This document shows positions 32,819-42,895 of a DNA stretch of 64,000 bases, piece by piece. The stretch covers positions 1,984,001 through 2,048,000 of the forward strand of contig NZ_LR134363.1 of assembly GCF_900637295.1 (NCBI RefSeq). The letters are read 5' to 3'. The number at the start of each line of letters is the position of its first letter. Position 1 is the stretch's first letter. Made by a program: the position numbers and the translations under genes. The notes under the pieces were generated by a model that saw nothing but the letters and a program-made list of their open reading frames with translations, did no database searches and had not been told where the DNA came from. The stretch is from Actinomyces slackii (lineage in GTDB: Bacteria; Actinomycetota; Actinomycetes; Actinomycetales; Actinomycetaceae).

Positions 32819-33631
32819 TCATTGGTGCTCCGCCAGGAGCCGGTGGGCGGCGCGCACGCCGGCTCCCATGATGGGGCCGTTCATCGTGTCGGTGATCCGC
32901 GCCAGGAGATCGTGCGGGTAGTCCTCTGGCAGGAGCTCGGCAGGCAGGTGCGGCAGTGAGCCCCACAGGTAGGTAGCGCGACGCAGGAGGGTGTGAGCGT
33001 CGACGATCCGCTCGAGCAGGACGGCATGCGCATCGTCGCGAGTGCTCTGCTCGTGCGGCTGCGCCTGCCCCATCTCCTCCAACTCCGCCGCGAGATGCCG
33101 GATTCTCATGGCTGCCTCAGCCAGAGGCCAGGCGCGTGCAGCGAGAGTGCGCGCAGCGACGTCGTCGATCTCCAAGCGCCCGGCCGAGCAGGAAGGATCG
33201 GCCGCCCAGGCGCCGGGCGGGCCCATGCCCAGCAGCACCCCGGGGCGAGGGGAGGCCCAGCCCTTCTCGAATGCCGCCGCGCGCAGCGCATCGCGCTCGG
33301 CCCGCCTCGTCTCGGGAACGTCATAGATGACGATGTGGAAGTGCCCCTCCCATGCAGGAGGCTCACTGAACCTGCTCTCGACCTGCTGGTACTGCTGCAG
33401 GTAGACCCCGGACAGCCGGTAGAAGGTGCGGCGCCCCACTCGGCGCGTGGCCAATCGCCCGTCGCCCACTGCGCGCCTCAGGTGAGAGCGCGCACCTGAG
33501 CCGCTCATCCCCAGTGCCGTGAGCACCTCGACGAGGAAGGTGCCGGGCAACTCCTCCGTCTCGGCCAGACCGCACAGGAAGGCGACCGTGCCGTAGGTGA
33601 CGGCGGTCTGGTGCTGCGCGGCTGGAGGCAT
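32819..33631 (-). CDS. PaaX family transcriptional regulator
   Basis: 270 residues. N-terminal winged helix (TFLVEVLTALGMSGSGARSH; RRAVGDGRLATRRVGRRTFY), middle ferredoxin-like domain (WEGHFHIVIYDVPETRRAER) and C-terminal PaaX domain (LRRATYLWGSLPHLPAELLP). Members are GntR-like repressors, first known from phenylacetate catabolism, but no paa genes are here. It is divergent from a CPBP protease gene with 105 bp between starts, so it may control that gene and itself. Confidence 0.88.
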   Translation of the reverse strand: MPPAAQHQTAVTYGTVAFLCGLAETEELPGTFLVEVLTALGMSGSGARSHLRRAVGDGRLATRRVGRRTFYRLSGVYLQQYQQVESRFSEPPAWEGHFHIVIYDVPETRRAERDALRAAAFEKGWASPRPGVLLGMGPPGAWAADPSCSAGRLEIDDVAARTLAARAWPLAEAAMRIRHLAAELEEMGQAQPHEQSTRDDAHAVLLERIVDAHTLLRRATYLWGSLPHLPAELLPEDYPHDLLARITDTMNGPIMGAGVRAAHRLLAEHQ

Positions 33632-33691
33632 GGCACCATCCTGCGCCCAGATCGACTCAGAAGTCGCGTGGCGCCAGGGGCGTGGCTCACC

Positions 33692-33718
33692 TACTATTCA
33701 CTTCGATGCGACTACGAA
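33692..33718 (+). promoter_or_regulatory. Candidate promoter and operator of the CPBP gene
   Basis: TACTAT (33692-33697) fits a -10 box. Directly after it, TTCG (33702-33705) and CGAA (33715-33718) form a spaced inverted repeat at the expected transcription start, a possible site for the divergent PaaX-type repressor. Pattern-based only. Confidence 0.35.
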
Positions 33719-33736
33719 ACGTAAGGAGAGTGCGTC

Positions 33737-34468
33737 ATGACAGTGCGAGATCGTTGTCCCAGTGCGGAGCGTGCCGAGCGGCCGCCGCTCACCCGGGCGG
33801 CCGCATGGCGGGAGATAGCCCTGACCACCGCCGTGCTGTGGACGGTGCTCGGGGCTGGCTGCTTCGTTATCGGGGCCCAGTGGATCTATGACAGCTGGGG
33901 GACCAGCCTGAACGCCGCCCTCTTACTCGACGCCGTCTACTTCATCGCCTGCCTGGGGCTGGCCTCCTTCGCCTGGTGGCGCCAGCGCTTAGCCGGGGAG
34001 ACCTTCGCGGAGCTGGGCTGGCGCAAACGCGCCCCGCGACCGGCGATGGTCATCGCCGTGCTCTTCGGCCTGGCCTGGGCCGCACTGGCCTACGCGCGCG
34101 GAGGCGATCCGCTGGCGATCACCTGGCAGCGCCCCCTCATGATGGCCATGGGCCTGATCCTGGCCTTCGGAGAGGAGATCATGGTCCGCGGCCTCATCCT
34201 GGACCGCCTGGCCCGATGCGGCACGAGCCGCCTCCTCCAGATCGTGATCACAGGCGCGCTCATGGCGGTGTACCACGGGATCGTCGGCCACCACGTCTGG
34301 CCCTCCTACTGGGTCTCCAGCTTCGTCCTGTTCAGCCTGCTCTCCACGCTCTTCATTGCCAGCGGTCGGAGCATGATGCCCGCCTACATCGCTCACGCCA
34401 TGGCCCACGTACTGGGCGATCCACCCCTCATCCAGGGCATCCTCGAGGGCATTCACTACAGCGGCTGA
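33737..34468 (+). CDS. CPBP family intramembrane glutamic endopeptidase
   Basis: 243 residues with about six membrane segments. The three Abi/CPBP motifs are seen: EExxxR in FGEEIMVRGLILDRL, His in AVYHGIVGHHV and the final HAMAHVLGD. Members cleave within membranes; roles range from prenyl-protein processing to bacteriocin self-immunity. AAGGAG precedes the ATG. Its partner may be the divergent PaaX-type regulator. Confidence 0.9.
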   Translation: MTVRDRCPSAERAERPPLTRAAAWREIALTTAVLWTVLGAGCFVIGAQWIYDSWGTSLNAALLLDAVYFIACLGLASFAWWRQRLAGETFAELGWRKRAPRPAMVIAVLFGLAWAALAYARGGDPLAITWQRPLMMAMGLILAFGEEIMVRGLILDRLARCGTSRLLQIVITGALMAVYHGIVGHHVWPSYWVSSFVLFSLLSTLFIASGRSMMPAYIAHAMAHVLGDPPLIQGILEGIHYSG

Positions 34469-34604
34469 CCGGCGGCAGCGTTCCGGGCCGCAGCGTCTGT
34501 TGCCGCCGGCCGGGCCCCGCGTAGGATGGCCGGTGATGCGGCGAGCGCCGCATACATCCGACCGGGGCCCGCGCCCCGCGAGTCCACAACCCGAAAGGTT
34601 CCCG

Positions 34605-35834
34605 ATGTCGATCCGTCGCGTCGCCCTGCTCACCGCGGGCGGTTTCGCCCCCTGCCTGTCCGCCGCCGTCGGCGACCTCATCGAGCGCTACACCGAGGTC
34701 GCCCCAGAGGTCGAGATCATCGCCTACCAGTACGGCTACCACGGCCTGCTGACCGGCAACTACATCGTCATCGACGACGAGGGCCGCAAGAACGCCGGCA
34801 TCCTGCGGGACTTCGGCGGCTCGCCCATCGGCAACTCCCGCGTCAAGCTCACCAACGCCAAGAACCTCGTCGAGCGCGGACTGGTCGAGGAGGGCGTCAA
34901 CCCCCTGGAGTTCGCCGCCGAGCAGCTGCGCAAGGACGGCGTCGACGTCCTGCACACCATCGGCGGTGACGACACCAACACCACCGCCGCCGACCTGGCC
35001 GCCTACCTGCACGAGAACGACTACGAGCTCACTGTGGTGGGCCTGCCCAAGACCATCGACAACGACGTCGTCCCCGTGCGCCAGTCCCTGGGCGCCTGGA
35101 CCGCCGCCGAGGAGGGCGCCGGCTTCGCCTTCAACATCATCGGGGAGCACCGCTCCAACCCCCGCATGCTCATCGTCCACGAGTGCATGGGCCGCAACTG
35201 CGGCTACCTCACCGCCGAGACCGCCCGCCGCTACCACGAGCTGCTGGGGACCAAGCAGTGGGCGCCCTCCCTGGGTCTGAGCCGTGAGCGCTGGGACGTC
35301 CACGCCGTGTTCGTCCCCGAGGCCAAGCTCGACATCGCCGCCGAGGCCAAGCGCCTCAAGGCCATCATGGACGAGCAGGGCAATGTCAACATCTTCCTGT
35401 CCGAGGGCGCCGGCGTCCCCGAGATCATCGCGGAGATGGAGGCCAAGGGCGAGGAGGTCCAGCGCGACCCCTTCGGCCACGTCAAGCTCGACACCATCAA
35501 CCCCGGCCAGTGGTTCGCGGGGCAGTTCGCCTCCCTCATCGGCGCCGAGAAGGTCATGGTCCAGAAGTCCGGCTACTACTCGCGCGCCGCGCACGCCAAC
35601 GCCGAGGACCTGGCCCTCATCAAGGAGATGTGCGACCTGGCCGTCGAGTGCGCCCTGCGCGGCGAGTCCGGCGTCATCGGCCAGGACGAGGAGAACGACG
35701 ACGCCCTGGTCGCCATCCCCTTCCCGCGCATCGCCGGGGCCAAGCCCTTCGACATCACCCAGCCCTGGTTCGTCGAGCTCATGAACGAGCTCGGCCAGAG
35801 CATCGAGCCCGCTGAGGTCAGCGCCGAGCACTGA
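34605..35834 (+). CDS. pfp: Pyrophosphate-dependent 6-phosphofructokinase
   Basis: Phosphorylates fructose-6-phosphate using PPi in a reversible glycolytic step. 409 residues. The TIGGDDTNTTAADL motif (Asp122-Asp123) marks the PPi-type, where ATP enzymes have GGDGS; PKTIDND (149-154) holds the catalytic base. ATG 34605 follows GAAAGG and gives the family start MSIRRVALLTAGGFAPCLS. A leaderless alternative exists: TAGGAT at 34522-34527, 5 nt before GTG 34533, in frame and adding 24 residues. PPi-dependent glycolysis is common in Actinomyces. Confidence 0.93.
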   Translation: MSIRRVALLTAGGFAPCLSAAVGDLIERYTEVAPEVEIIAYQYGYHGLLTGNYIVIDDEGRKNAGILRDFGGSPIGNSRVKLTNAKNLVERGLVEEGVNPLEFAAEQLRKDGVDVLHTIGGDDTNTTAADLAAYLHENDYELTVVGLPKTIDNDVVPVRQSLGAWTAAEEGAGFAFNIIGEHRSNPRMLIVHECMGRNCGYLTAETARRYHELLGTKQWAPSLGLSRERWDVHAVFVPEAKLDIAAEAKRLKAIMDEQGNVNIFLSEGAGVPEIIAEMEAKGEEVQRDPFGHVKLDTINPGQWFAGQFASLIGAEKVMVQKSGYYSRAAHANAEDLALIKEMCDLAVECALRGESGVIGQDEENDDALVAIPFPRIAGAKPFDITQPWFVELMNELGQSIEPAEVSAEH

Positions 35835-36002
35835 GCCCGCCGCGCCTGAGCCCAGACACCAGCCGCGCCCCGGACCCGCATCAGCGGGAGCCTGGGCGCG
35901 GCCTCGTCCAGGGAGCCCCGGCCGATGCGGTGGGCGCCACTGCGGCGGGCACCACCACGGCCGCACTGTGAACCGGGCGGGGGGCGGCGCGCGCTCCTCA
36001 CC

Positions 36003-36008
36003 TATGCT
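36003..36008 (+). promoter_or_regulatory. -10 box of the DAHP synthase gene (leaderless)
   Basis: TATGCT, 7 nt before GTG 36016 (ATG follows at once at 36019). Confidence 0.5.
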
Positions 36009-36015
36009 GTAGCCC

Positions 36016-37359
36016 GTGATGAATGAGCTCGACGTCAAGCGCACCGCCACGGGCTGGCGCGATCGGCCCGCCAGCCAGCAGCCGTCCTACCCCGACCCCG
36101 CGGCGCTGGCCGCCGTCAGCTCCGACCTGCGCTCCCGCCCGCCCCTGGTCTTCGCCGGCGAGGTCGACGCCCTGCGCGATCTCATGGCCAAGGCCACCAC
36201 CGGCGGCGCCTTCGTGCTGACCGGCGGGGACTGCGCGGAGTCCTTCACCGACAACACCGCCACCAACATCCGCCTGAAGATCCAGACCATCCTCCAGATG
36301 GCCGCGGTGCTCACCTACGGGGCCTCCACCCCCGTGATCAAGATCGGGCGCATCGCCGGGCAGTACACCAAGCCCCGCAGCGCCGATGAGGAGACCCGCG
36401 ACGGCGTGACCCTGCCCTCCTACCGGGGCGACTCGGTCAACTCCCATGCCTTCACCCCCGAGGCCCGCACCGCCGACCCCTCCCGCATGCTGGACGCCTA
36501 CCTGCGCGCCGGCACCACCCTCAACCTCATCCGCGCCTTCACCATGGGCGGCTACGCCGACCTGCGCGAGGTCCACTCCTGGAACCGCGGCTTCACCGCC
36601 AACCCGGCCTACAAGCGCTTCGAGTCCTTCGCCGAGGAGATCGACCGGGCCATGCGCTTCATGGAGGCCGCCGGGGTGGACTTCGAGGCCCTGCGGCAGG
36701 TCGACTTCTACGCCGCCCACGAGGCCCTGCTCCTGGAGTACGAGGACGCCATGATCCGCGAGGACTCCCGCACCGGGCGCCTCTACGACACCAGCGCCCA
36801 CATGCTGTGGATCGGGGAGCGCACCCGCGACCCCGAGGACGCCCACGTCGCCCTGCTCGAGGGCGTCCACAACCCCGTGGGCGTCAAGATCGGCCCGACC
36901 ACGACCCCCGACGAGATCCGCGGCCTCATGGACCACCTCAACCCCGAGGGCGATCCGGGGCGCCTGAGCCTCATCACCCGCATGGGCGCCGACCGCATCC
37001 GCGAGGTGCTGCCGCCCCTCATCGAGGCCGTGCGCGCCGACGGGCGCCCCGTGACCTGGATCGCCGACCCCATGCACGGCAACACCATCACCGCCGCCGG
37101 GGGCTACAAGACCCGCCGCTTCGAGACCATCATGGATGAGATCCGCGGCTTCTTCGAGGTCCACCGCAGTCTGGGAACCGTGCCCGGGGGCATCCACGTC
37201 GAGCTGACCGGCGACGACGTCACCGAGTGCCTGGGCGGGGGCGAGCCCATCGACGAGGAGGCCCTGGGCCGGCGCTACGAGACCCTGGTCGACCCGCGCC
37301 TCAACCACCAGCAGTCCCTGGAGGTCGCCTTCGAGGTCGCCGAGATGCTCAAGGGCTGA
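36016..37359 (+). CDS. aroG: 3-deoxy-7-phosphoheptulonate synthase, class II
   Basis: First step of the shikimate pathway, joining PEP and erythrose-4-phosphate. 447 residues of the plant-type class II family: FVLTGGDCAESF near residue 68, KIGRIAGQYTKPRS, SPYRGD-like LPSYRGDSVNSHAFTPEART, WIGERTR, GVKIGPTT, and the metal-site region WIADPMHGNTITA. The order aroG - Ser/Thr kinase - polyprenyl synthase matches what I recall of the M. tuberculosis aroG-pknL-idsA2 region. Confidence 0.94.
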   Translation: MMNELDVKRTATGWRDRPASQQPSYPDPAALAAVSSDLRSRPPLVFAGEVDALRDLMAKATTGGAFVLTGGDCAESFTDNTATNIRLKIQTILQMAAVLTYGASTPVIKIGRIAGQYTKPRSADEETRDGVTLPSYRGDSVNSHAFTPEARTADPSRMLDAYLRAGTTLNLIRAFTMGGYADLREVHSWNRGFTANPAYKRFESFAEEIDRAMRFMEAAGVDFEALRQVDFYAAHEALLLEYEDAMIREDSRTGRLYDTSAHMLWIGERTRDPEDAHVALLEGVHNPVGVKIGPTTTPDEIRGLMDHLNPEGDPGRLSLITRMGADRIREVLPPLIEAVRADGRPVTWIADPMHGNTITAAGGYKTRRFETIMDEIRGFFEVHRSLGTVPGGIHVELTGDDVTECLGGGEPIDEEALGRRYETLVDPRLNHQQSLEVAFEVAEMLKG

Positions 37360-37418
37360 GGCCCGGCCTCGGGGCCAGGCGCGCCTCAGGACCAGGCGCG
37401 CCTCACGGGCCAGAGGCC

Positions 37419-39446
37419 CTACCTGACCGTGACGGTGACAGTGGATCCCGTCTTGACGCGGGTCCCCGCTGCGGGCTCTGTGGAGCGCACCTTGTCGAAC
37501 AGGCCCCCCAGGCTGTACTCGACCCGGGCCTTGAGGCCCGCGTCCTCCAGGGCGGAGACCGCCTCCTCCTCGCTCATGCCCGTCACGTCCGGGACCTCCA
37601 CGTTCTCCGGGCCCCGGGAGATCGTGATGCTCACGGCATCCCCGTAGTAGGCCGATTCGCCGGCCTTGGGGGAGGAGGAGATCACCGCGTCCTTGGGCAC
37701 GGTGTCCGAGTAGTCCTTCTTGACCGTGCCGCGCTTGAGCCCCGCGTTCTCCAGGGCTGTGGTGGCCTCGTCCTGGCTCATCCCCGTCACGTCGGGGACA
37801 GTGGTGGGCTGCTTGCCCTGGGAGACCACGATGTCGACGGGGGTGGAGTGGTTGACGACCTTCTTGGCCGCGGGATTGGTGGAGATCACCTTGCCGGAGG
37901 CGACGTCGGCGGAGTACTCCTTGGTCACCGAGCCCACGGTCAGCCCCGCACCCTGGATGGCCTTGCGGGCCTCGGCCTCGGTCTTGCCCACCACATTGGG
38001 CACCGCCATCGTCTCCACCCCTCGGGAGACCACTGCCGCCACCGCCTGGCCCTGGGGGACCTGCTGGCCGGGGGCCGGCTCGCAGGAGATGACCGCACCG
38101 GCGCTGACCGTGTCGGAGTAGGCGCGCGAGGGGGAGGCCCACACCAGGCCCAGGGCCTCGACCTCCGCCTGGGCATCCTCCTGGGACTTGCCGACGATCG
38201 CGGGCACAGTCACCTTCCGGCCCGGGCCGGCCACGAAGTACCAGGCGGCGGCACCCCCGCCCCCGGCCAGGGCAAGGGCCAGCACCCCGCCCCCCAGCAG
38301 GGCGCGCCGCGTCAGGCGCGAGGAGCTCGGCCGAGTGGCGAGGCGGTCGGTCTGCCTGGCATCGGCGGCCAGTGCCGAGCGCTGCGCCCTGCGGGCCGAC
38401 CGGCCCGACTGAGGGCCGATGGAGCCGATGGGCAGGGAGACCGTGCGCATGCCCACATGCGGGGAGTCCTGGGAGTCCTCCCACTCCTGGGGTGAGGGGG
38501 CGGAGGCCGCGCGCACCGCGGGAGCCTCGGCCTCCAGGCCGGTCTTCATGGCCTCCAGGTCGCGCATCGAGGTGGTCCCGCCCCCGCGGCGCACCGCGAG
38601 CTCGGAGACCGTCAGCTCATCATGGACATCGCGCAGCAGGGCCAGGGCGGCGTCGGCGTCCTCGGGGCGCTCCTCGGGGTTGCGCCGCGTCATGGTCGCC
38701 ACCAGCTCATCGACATCCGCCGGCATATCCGGCACCAGGGCCGAGGGCAGGGGCACATCCTCATGCACGTTGCGGAAGGCGATCTGGATGGGGGAGTCGG
38801 CGGAGAAGGGCTGGACGCCGGTGAGCAGCTCGTACAGGACGATGCCGGCGGAGAAGACATCGGCCCGGGAGGAGGAGGTCCCTGAGGTGATGAGCTCGGG
38901 GGCCAGGTAGGCCACCGTTCCCAGCACATTGCCGGTCGTGGTCTGGGCGACCTCGGTCACGGCCCGGGCCAGCCCGAAGTCGGCGACCTTGGCCTCCGAG
39001 CCATCGGAGGGGAGAAGCACGTTCTCCGGCTTGATGTCGCGGTGGACCAGCCCCGCCCGGTGGGCGGCCCCCAGGGGGCGCAGCAGCTGGGAGACCAGGC
39101 CCAGGGCCTCCTTGACCGACAGGGGCCCCTGGGCGATGAGATCGCGCAGGTTGGGGCCCTCGACGTACTCCATGACCAGGTAGGCCACCCCATCGAGGCT
39201 GCCCTGGTCGTAGACGGCCACCACCCCCGGATTGGACAGGCGCGCCGCGGCGCGGGCCTCGCGGCGGAATCGCGAGACGAAGTCGGGGGAGTCGGCCAGG
39301 TGGGGGTGCATGAGCTTGAGCGCCACCCGGCGGTCCAGTCGCCGGTCATGGGCGCGGTAGACAGTGGCCATACCGCCACGGGCAACACGATCGACGATCT
39401 CGTAGCGCGAGTCGATCAGGCGACCGATGAGGGGATCTTCTACCAC
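37419..39446 (-). CDS. pknL: Membrane Ser/Thr protein kinase with four PASTA domains
   Basis: 675 residues. Kinase domain at about 15-275 with the Gly loop VARGGMATVYRAH, VALKLMHPH, catalytic HRDIKPENVL and DFGLARA. A basic juxtamembrane region, one membrane segment (about 378-398, LLGGGVLALALAGGGGAAAW) and four extracellular PASTA repeats follow (each opening VPxVxGxxxxEA). PASTA domains bind peptidoglycan fragments or lipid II. The symbol rests on gene order (aroG on one side, polyprenyl synthase on the other), not on a measured ortholog search; pknB is the alternative. GTG 39446 follows TAGAAT at 7 nt. Confidence 0.88.
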   Translation of the reverse strand: MVEDPLIGRLIDSRYEIVDRVARGGMATVYRAHDRRLDRRVALKLMHPHLADSPDFVSRFRREARAAARLSNPGVVAVYDQGSLDGVAYLVMEYVEGPNLRDLIAQGPLSVKEALGLVSQLLRPLGAAHRAGLVHRDIKPENVLLPSDGSEAKVADFGLARAVTEVAQTTTGNVLGTVAYLAPELITSGTSSSRADVFSAGIVLYELLTGVQPFSADSPIQIAFRNVHEDVPLPSALVPDMPADVDELVATMTRRNPEERPEDADAALALLRDVHDELTVSELAVRRGGGTTSMRDLEAMKTGLEAEAPAVRAASAPSPQEWEDSQDSPHVGMRTVSLPIGSIGPQSGRSARRAQRSALAADARQTDRLATRPSSSRLTRRALLGGGVLALALAGGGGAAAWYFVAGPGRKVTVPAIVGKSQEDAQAEVEALGLVWASPSRAYSDTVSAGAVISCEPAPGQQVPQGQAVAAVVSRGVETMAVPNVVGKTEAEARKAIQGAGLTVGSVTKEYSADVASGKVISTNPAAKKVVNHSTPVDIVVSQGKQPTTVPDVTGMSQDEATTALENAGLKRGTVKKDYSDTVPKDAVISSSPKAGESAYYGDAVSITISRGPENVEVPDVTGMSEEEAVSALEDAGLKARVEYSLGGLFDKVRSTEPAAGTRVKTGSTVTVTVR

Positions 39447-39453
39447 GGGTGTG

Positions 39454-39459
39454 ATTCTA
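39454..39459 (-). promoter_or_regulatory. -10 box of the PASTA kinase gene (leaderless)
   Basis: TAGAAT on the minus strand, 7 nt before GTG 39446. Confidence 0.5.
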
Positions 39460-39565
39460 CGGTGCGCCCGCGGCGCGCAAGCGCCATCGCACCGCGTCGC
39501 CCCACCCCGCCCGCCACTGCTCGCTATTGCTCGCCACTGCCCGCTGCCGGGCGAGTCGGGCCGAG

Positions 39566-40717
39566 TCAGGCGCTGCGGTCGATGAGCCGGTGCATGAGGG
39601 CCGTCAGGTCCTCCAGGGTCTGGCAGTCGGCCTCGCCGGTGTTCGCCAGTGCGGCCAGGGCGCGCGCGCCGGCCTGCCGGTGGGCGGCGATGGCCTCCTC
39701 ATGGGCGGCCCGGGCCCCGCAGTCCTCGACCATGCGGGCCGCGGCCTCCAGCTCGGCAGGCTCGGCCTGTCGGTTGGCCAGCACCTGCTCCAGGAGACGG
39801 CGCCCGGCGGCGTCGGTCATCCCCCAGGCCAGGGACAGCAGCACTGTGCGCTTGCCCTCGCGCAGGTCGTCGCCCGCGGGCTTGCCGGTGACGGCCGGGT
39901 CTCCGAAGACGCCGAGCTCGTCGTCGCGCAGCTGGAAGGCGATCCCGATCTCCTCCCCGAGCTCCCGCAGATGCCCGAAGGCCTCACCCAAGGGGTCTGC
40001 GCCCGCCAGCAGGGCGCCGATGAGCAGGGGGTGCTGGACGGAGTAGCGCGCCGACTTGTGGCGGATGACGGCCAGGGCCGCCTCGCCCATGCGCGCCGAC
40101 TCCTTGAGCGGATCGGCGCCGTCGGGCAGGGCGATGGCCTCGCTGCGCACATCGAGGAACTGGCCCAGGGCCACCTCAGTGGTCATGGCGTCGAAGGCGG
40201 CCCGGCAGGCCACCACCGACTCGGGGGAGGGGAAGGCCCGATTCGCCCGGATCGCCCCCATCTCCTCGCTGGCCAGGGACAGCAGGAGGTCGCCCAGCAG
40301 GATCGCCCCACTGGTGCCGAAGTCCTCGGCCCGACCCCGCCAGGAGCCCTCGGCGTGGGCGGCGGCGAAGAGCCGGTGCGAGGCCGGCCGCCCCCTGCGG
40401 GTCAGGGCGCCGTCCATGACATCGTCATGGACCAGGGCGCTGGCCTGATAGAGCTCCAGGGCGGTGCCCAGATGCAGCACCGGGGAGCTTGTGATCCGCC
40501 TCGCGCGCTCGTCTCCCGCACCCATGCCGGCGCCGACAGCGCCCAGGACGGCCCTCATCCGCTTGCCCCCCTCCAGGGCCTGGGCCGCGGCGTCGAGCAT
40601 CTGGGCGCCGGCGTCCCCCAGGTCGCCCCACCGGGCGCGGCAGCCGTCGATCACCTCGGTCAGGCGGGACTCGACGGCGGATCGCAGGGCGCCCAGCGGC
40701 TCGGAGACATCGCTCAT
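39566..40717 (-). CDS. Trans-isoprenyl diphosphate synthase (geranylgeranyl/polyprenyl type)
   Basis: 383 residues. First Asp-rich motif DDVMD (98-102 in ALVHDDVMDGALTRRG), second in AFQLRDDELGVFGDPAVTGK. Chain extension of allylic diphosphates with IPP to make precursors of menaquinone, carotenoids or carrier lipids; product length cannot be read safely. ATG 40717 was chosen because TACCCT lies 6 nt upstream and the start aligns with the family. The frame upstream to 40807 is likely untranslated. Confidence 0.9.
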   Translation of the reverse strand: MSDVSEPLGALRSAVESRLTEVIDGCRARWGDLGDAGAQMLDAAAQALEGGKRMRAVLGAVGAGMGAGDERARRITSSPVLHLGTALELYQASALVHDDVMDGALTRRGRPASHRLFAAAHAEGSWRGRAEDFGTSGAILLGDLLLSLASEEMGAIRANRAFPSPESVVACRAAFDAMTTEVALGQFLDVRSEAIALPDGADPLKESARMGEAALAVIRHKSARYSVQHPLLIGALLAGADPLGEAFGHLRELGEEIGIAFQLRDDELGVFGDPAVTGKPAGDDLREGKRTVLLSLAWGMTDAAGRRLLEQVLANRQAEPAELEAAARMVEDCGARAAHEEAIAAHRQAGARALAALANTGEADCQTLEDLTALMHRLIDRSA

Positions 40718-40723
40718 GGGCAC

Positions 40724-40729
40724 AGGGTA
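40724..40729 (-). promoter_or_regulatory. -10 box of the polyprenyl synthase gene (leaderless)
   Basis: TACCCT on the minus strand, 6 nt before ATG 40717. Confidence 0.45.
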
Positions 40730-40826
40730 GACGGGGCCGGAGCGCGCCATGAAGCGCCGGCCCGGGGCCCTGGTGGGGTCGTGGTGGGGTCGTGGAACGC
40801 CGGGCACGAGGCGCTGGAATAAACGC

Positions 40827-40832
40827 TACAAT
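40827..40832 (+). promoter_or_regulatory. -10 box of the primary sigma factor gene
   Basis: TACAAT, a near-consensus -10, gives an expected leader of about 75 nt before GTG 40913. No clear -35 is seen at 16-18 bp. Confidence 0.5.
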
Positions 40833-40912
40833 CGGAGGGTTGCCTACTTGTACCCATAGTGGTGGCCCATGTCCACTGGTCGCCGGTTCACCCGCCCTGC
40901 GAAAGGAACTCC

Positions 40913-42556
<1,644 letters not shown>

Positions 42557-42579
42557 GGCCTGCGGGTCACGCTCATCGA

Positions 42580-42631
42580 GGCCGGCGGCTCCGGCGGGGC
42601 ACCATCGTGCGCCCCGCCGGAGCCGCCGGCC
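42580..42631 (+). terminator. Terminator after sigA
   Basis: Perfect 21-bp GC-rich arms (GGCCGGCGGCTCCGGCGGGG at the left) around a 10-nt loop, followed by CTTATT. It starts 24 nt after the sigA stop. Confidence 0.85.
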
Positions 42632-42895
42632 TTATTCGCGCTCGATTCGCCACTGCCCGACGTCATTGACGATTCATATTTTCGGCGCCGTTCAGGCCTC
42701 ATTCAGGAGGTGTGACAGAAGGTGTCGGGAGATTTTGTGTTGTGCGCCCTCAGGCGTCGTTATTGAATCGTGATAGTTTGATGTGGTCGTCATCTTGACA
42801 ATGGTTGACCTGGGGAGTTCGTGCGCGGCGTCATATGAGGCGGGCGCGTCGTCCCCTGCGTCGACCGCACTGCTTATTCGACGGAAGGACGTTAG
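42632..42895. other. AT-richer control region upstream of the secreted protease
   Basis: Visibly lower in GC than its surroundings. It must hold the protease promoter, but no -35/-10 pair with correct spacing was found. A 32-codon frame at 42801-42899 overlaps the protease ATG by ATGA but has no ribosome site. GGAAGG at about 42883 serves the protease. Confidence 0.45.

Noticed and set aside
42796-42801. TTGACA as -35 of the protease gene
   Set aside because: No -10-like hexamer lies 16-19 bp downstream.
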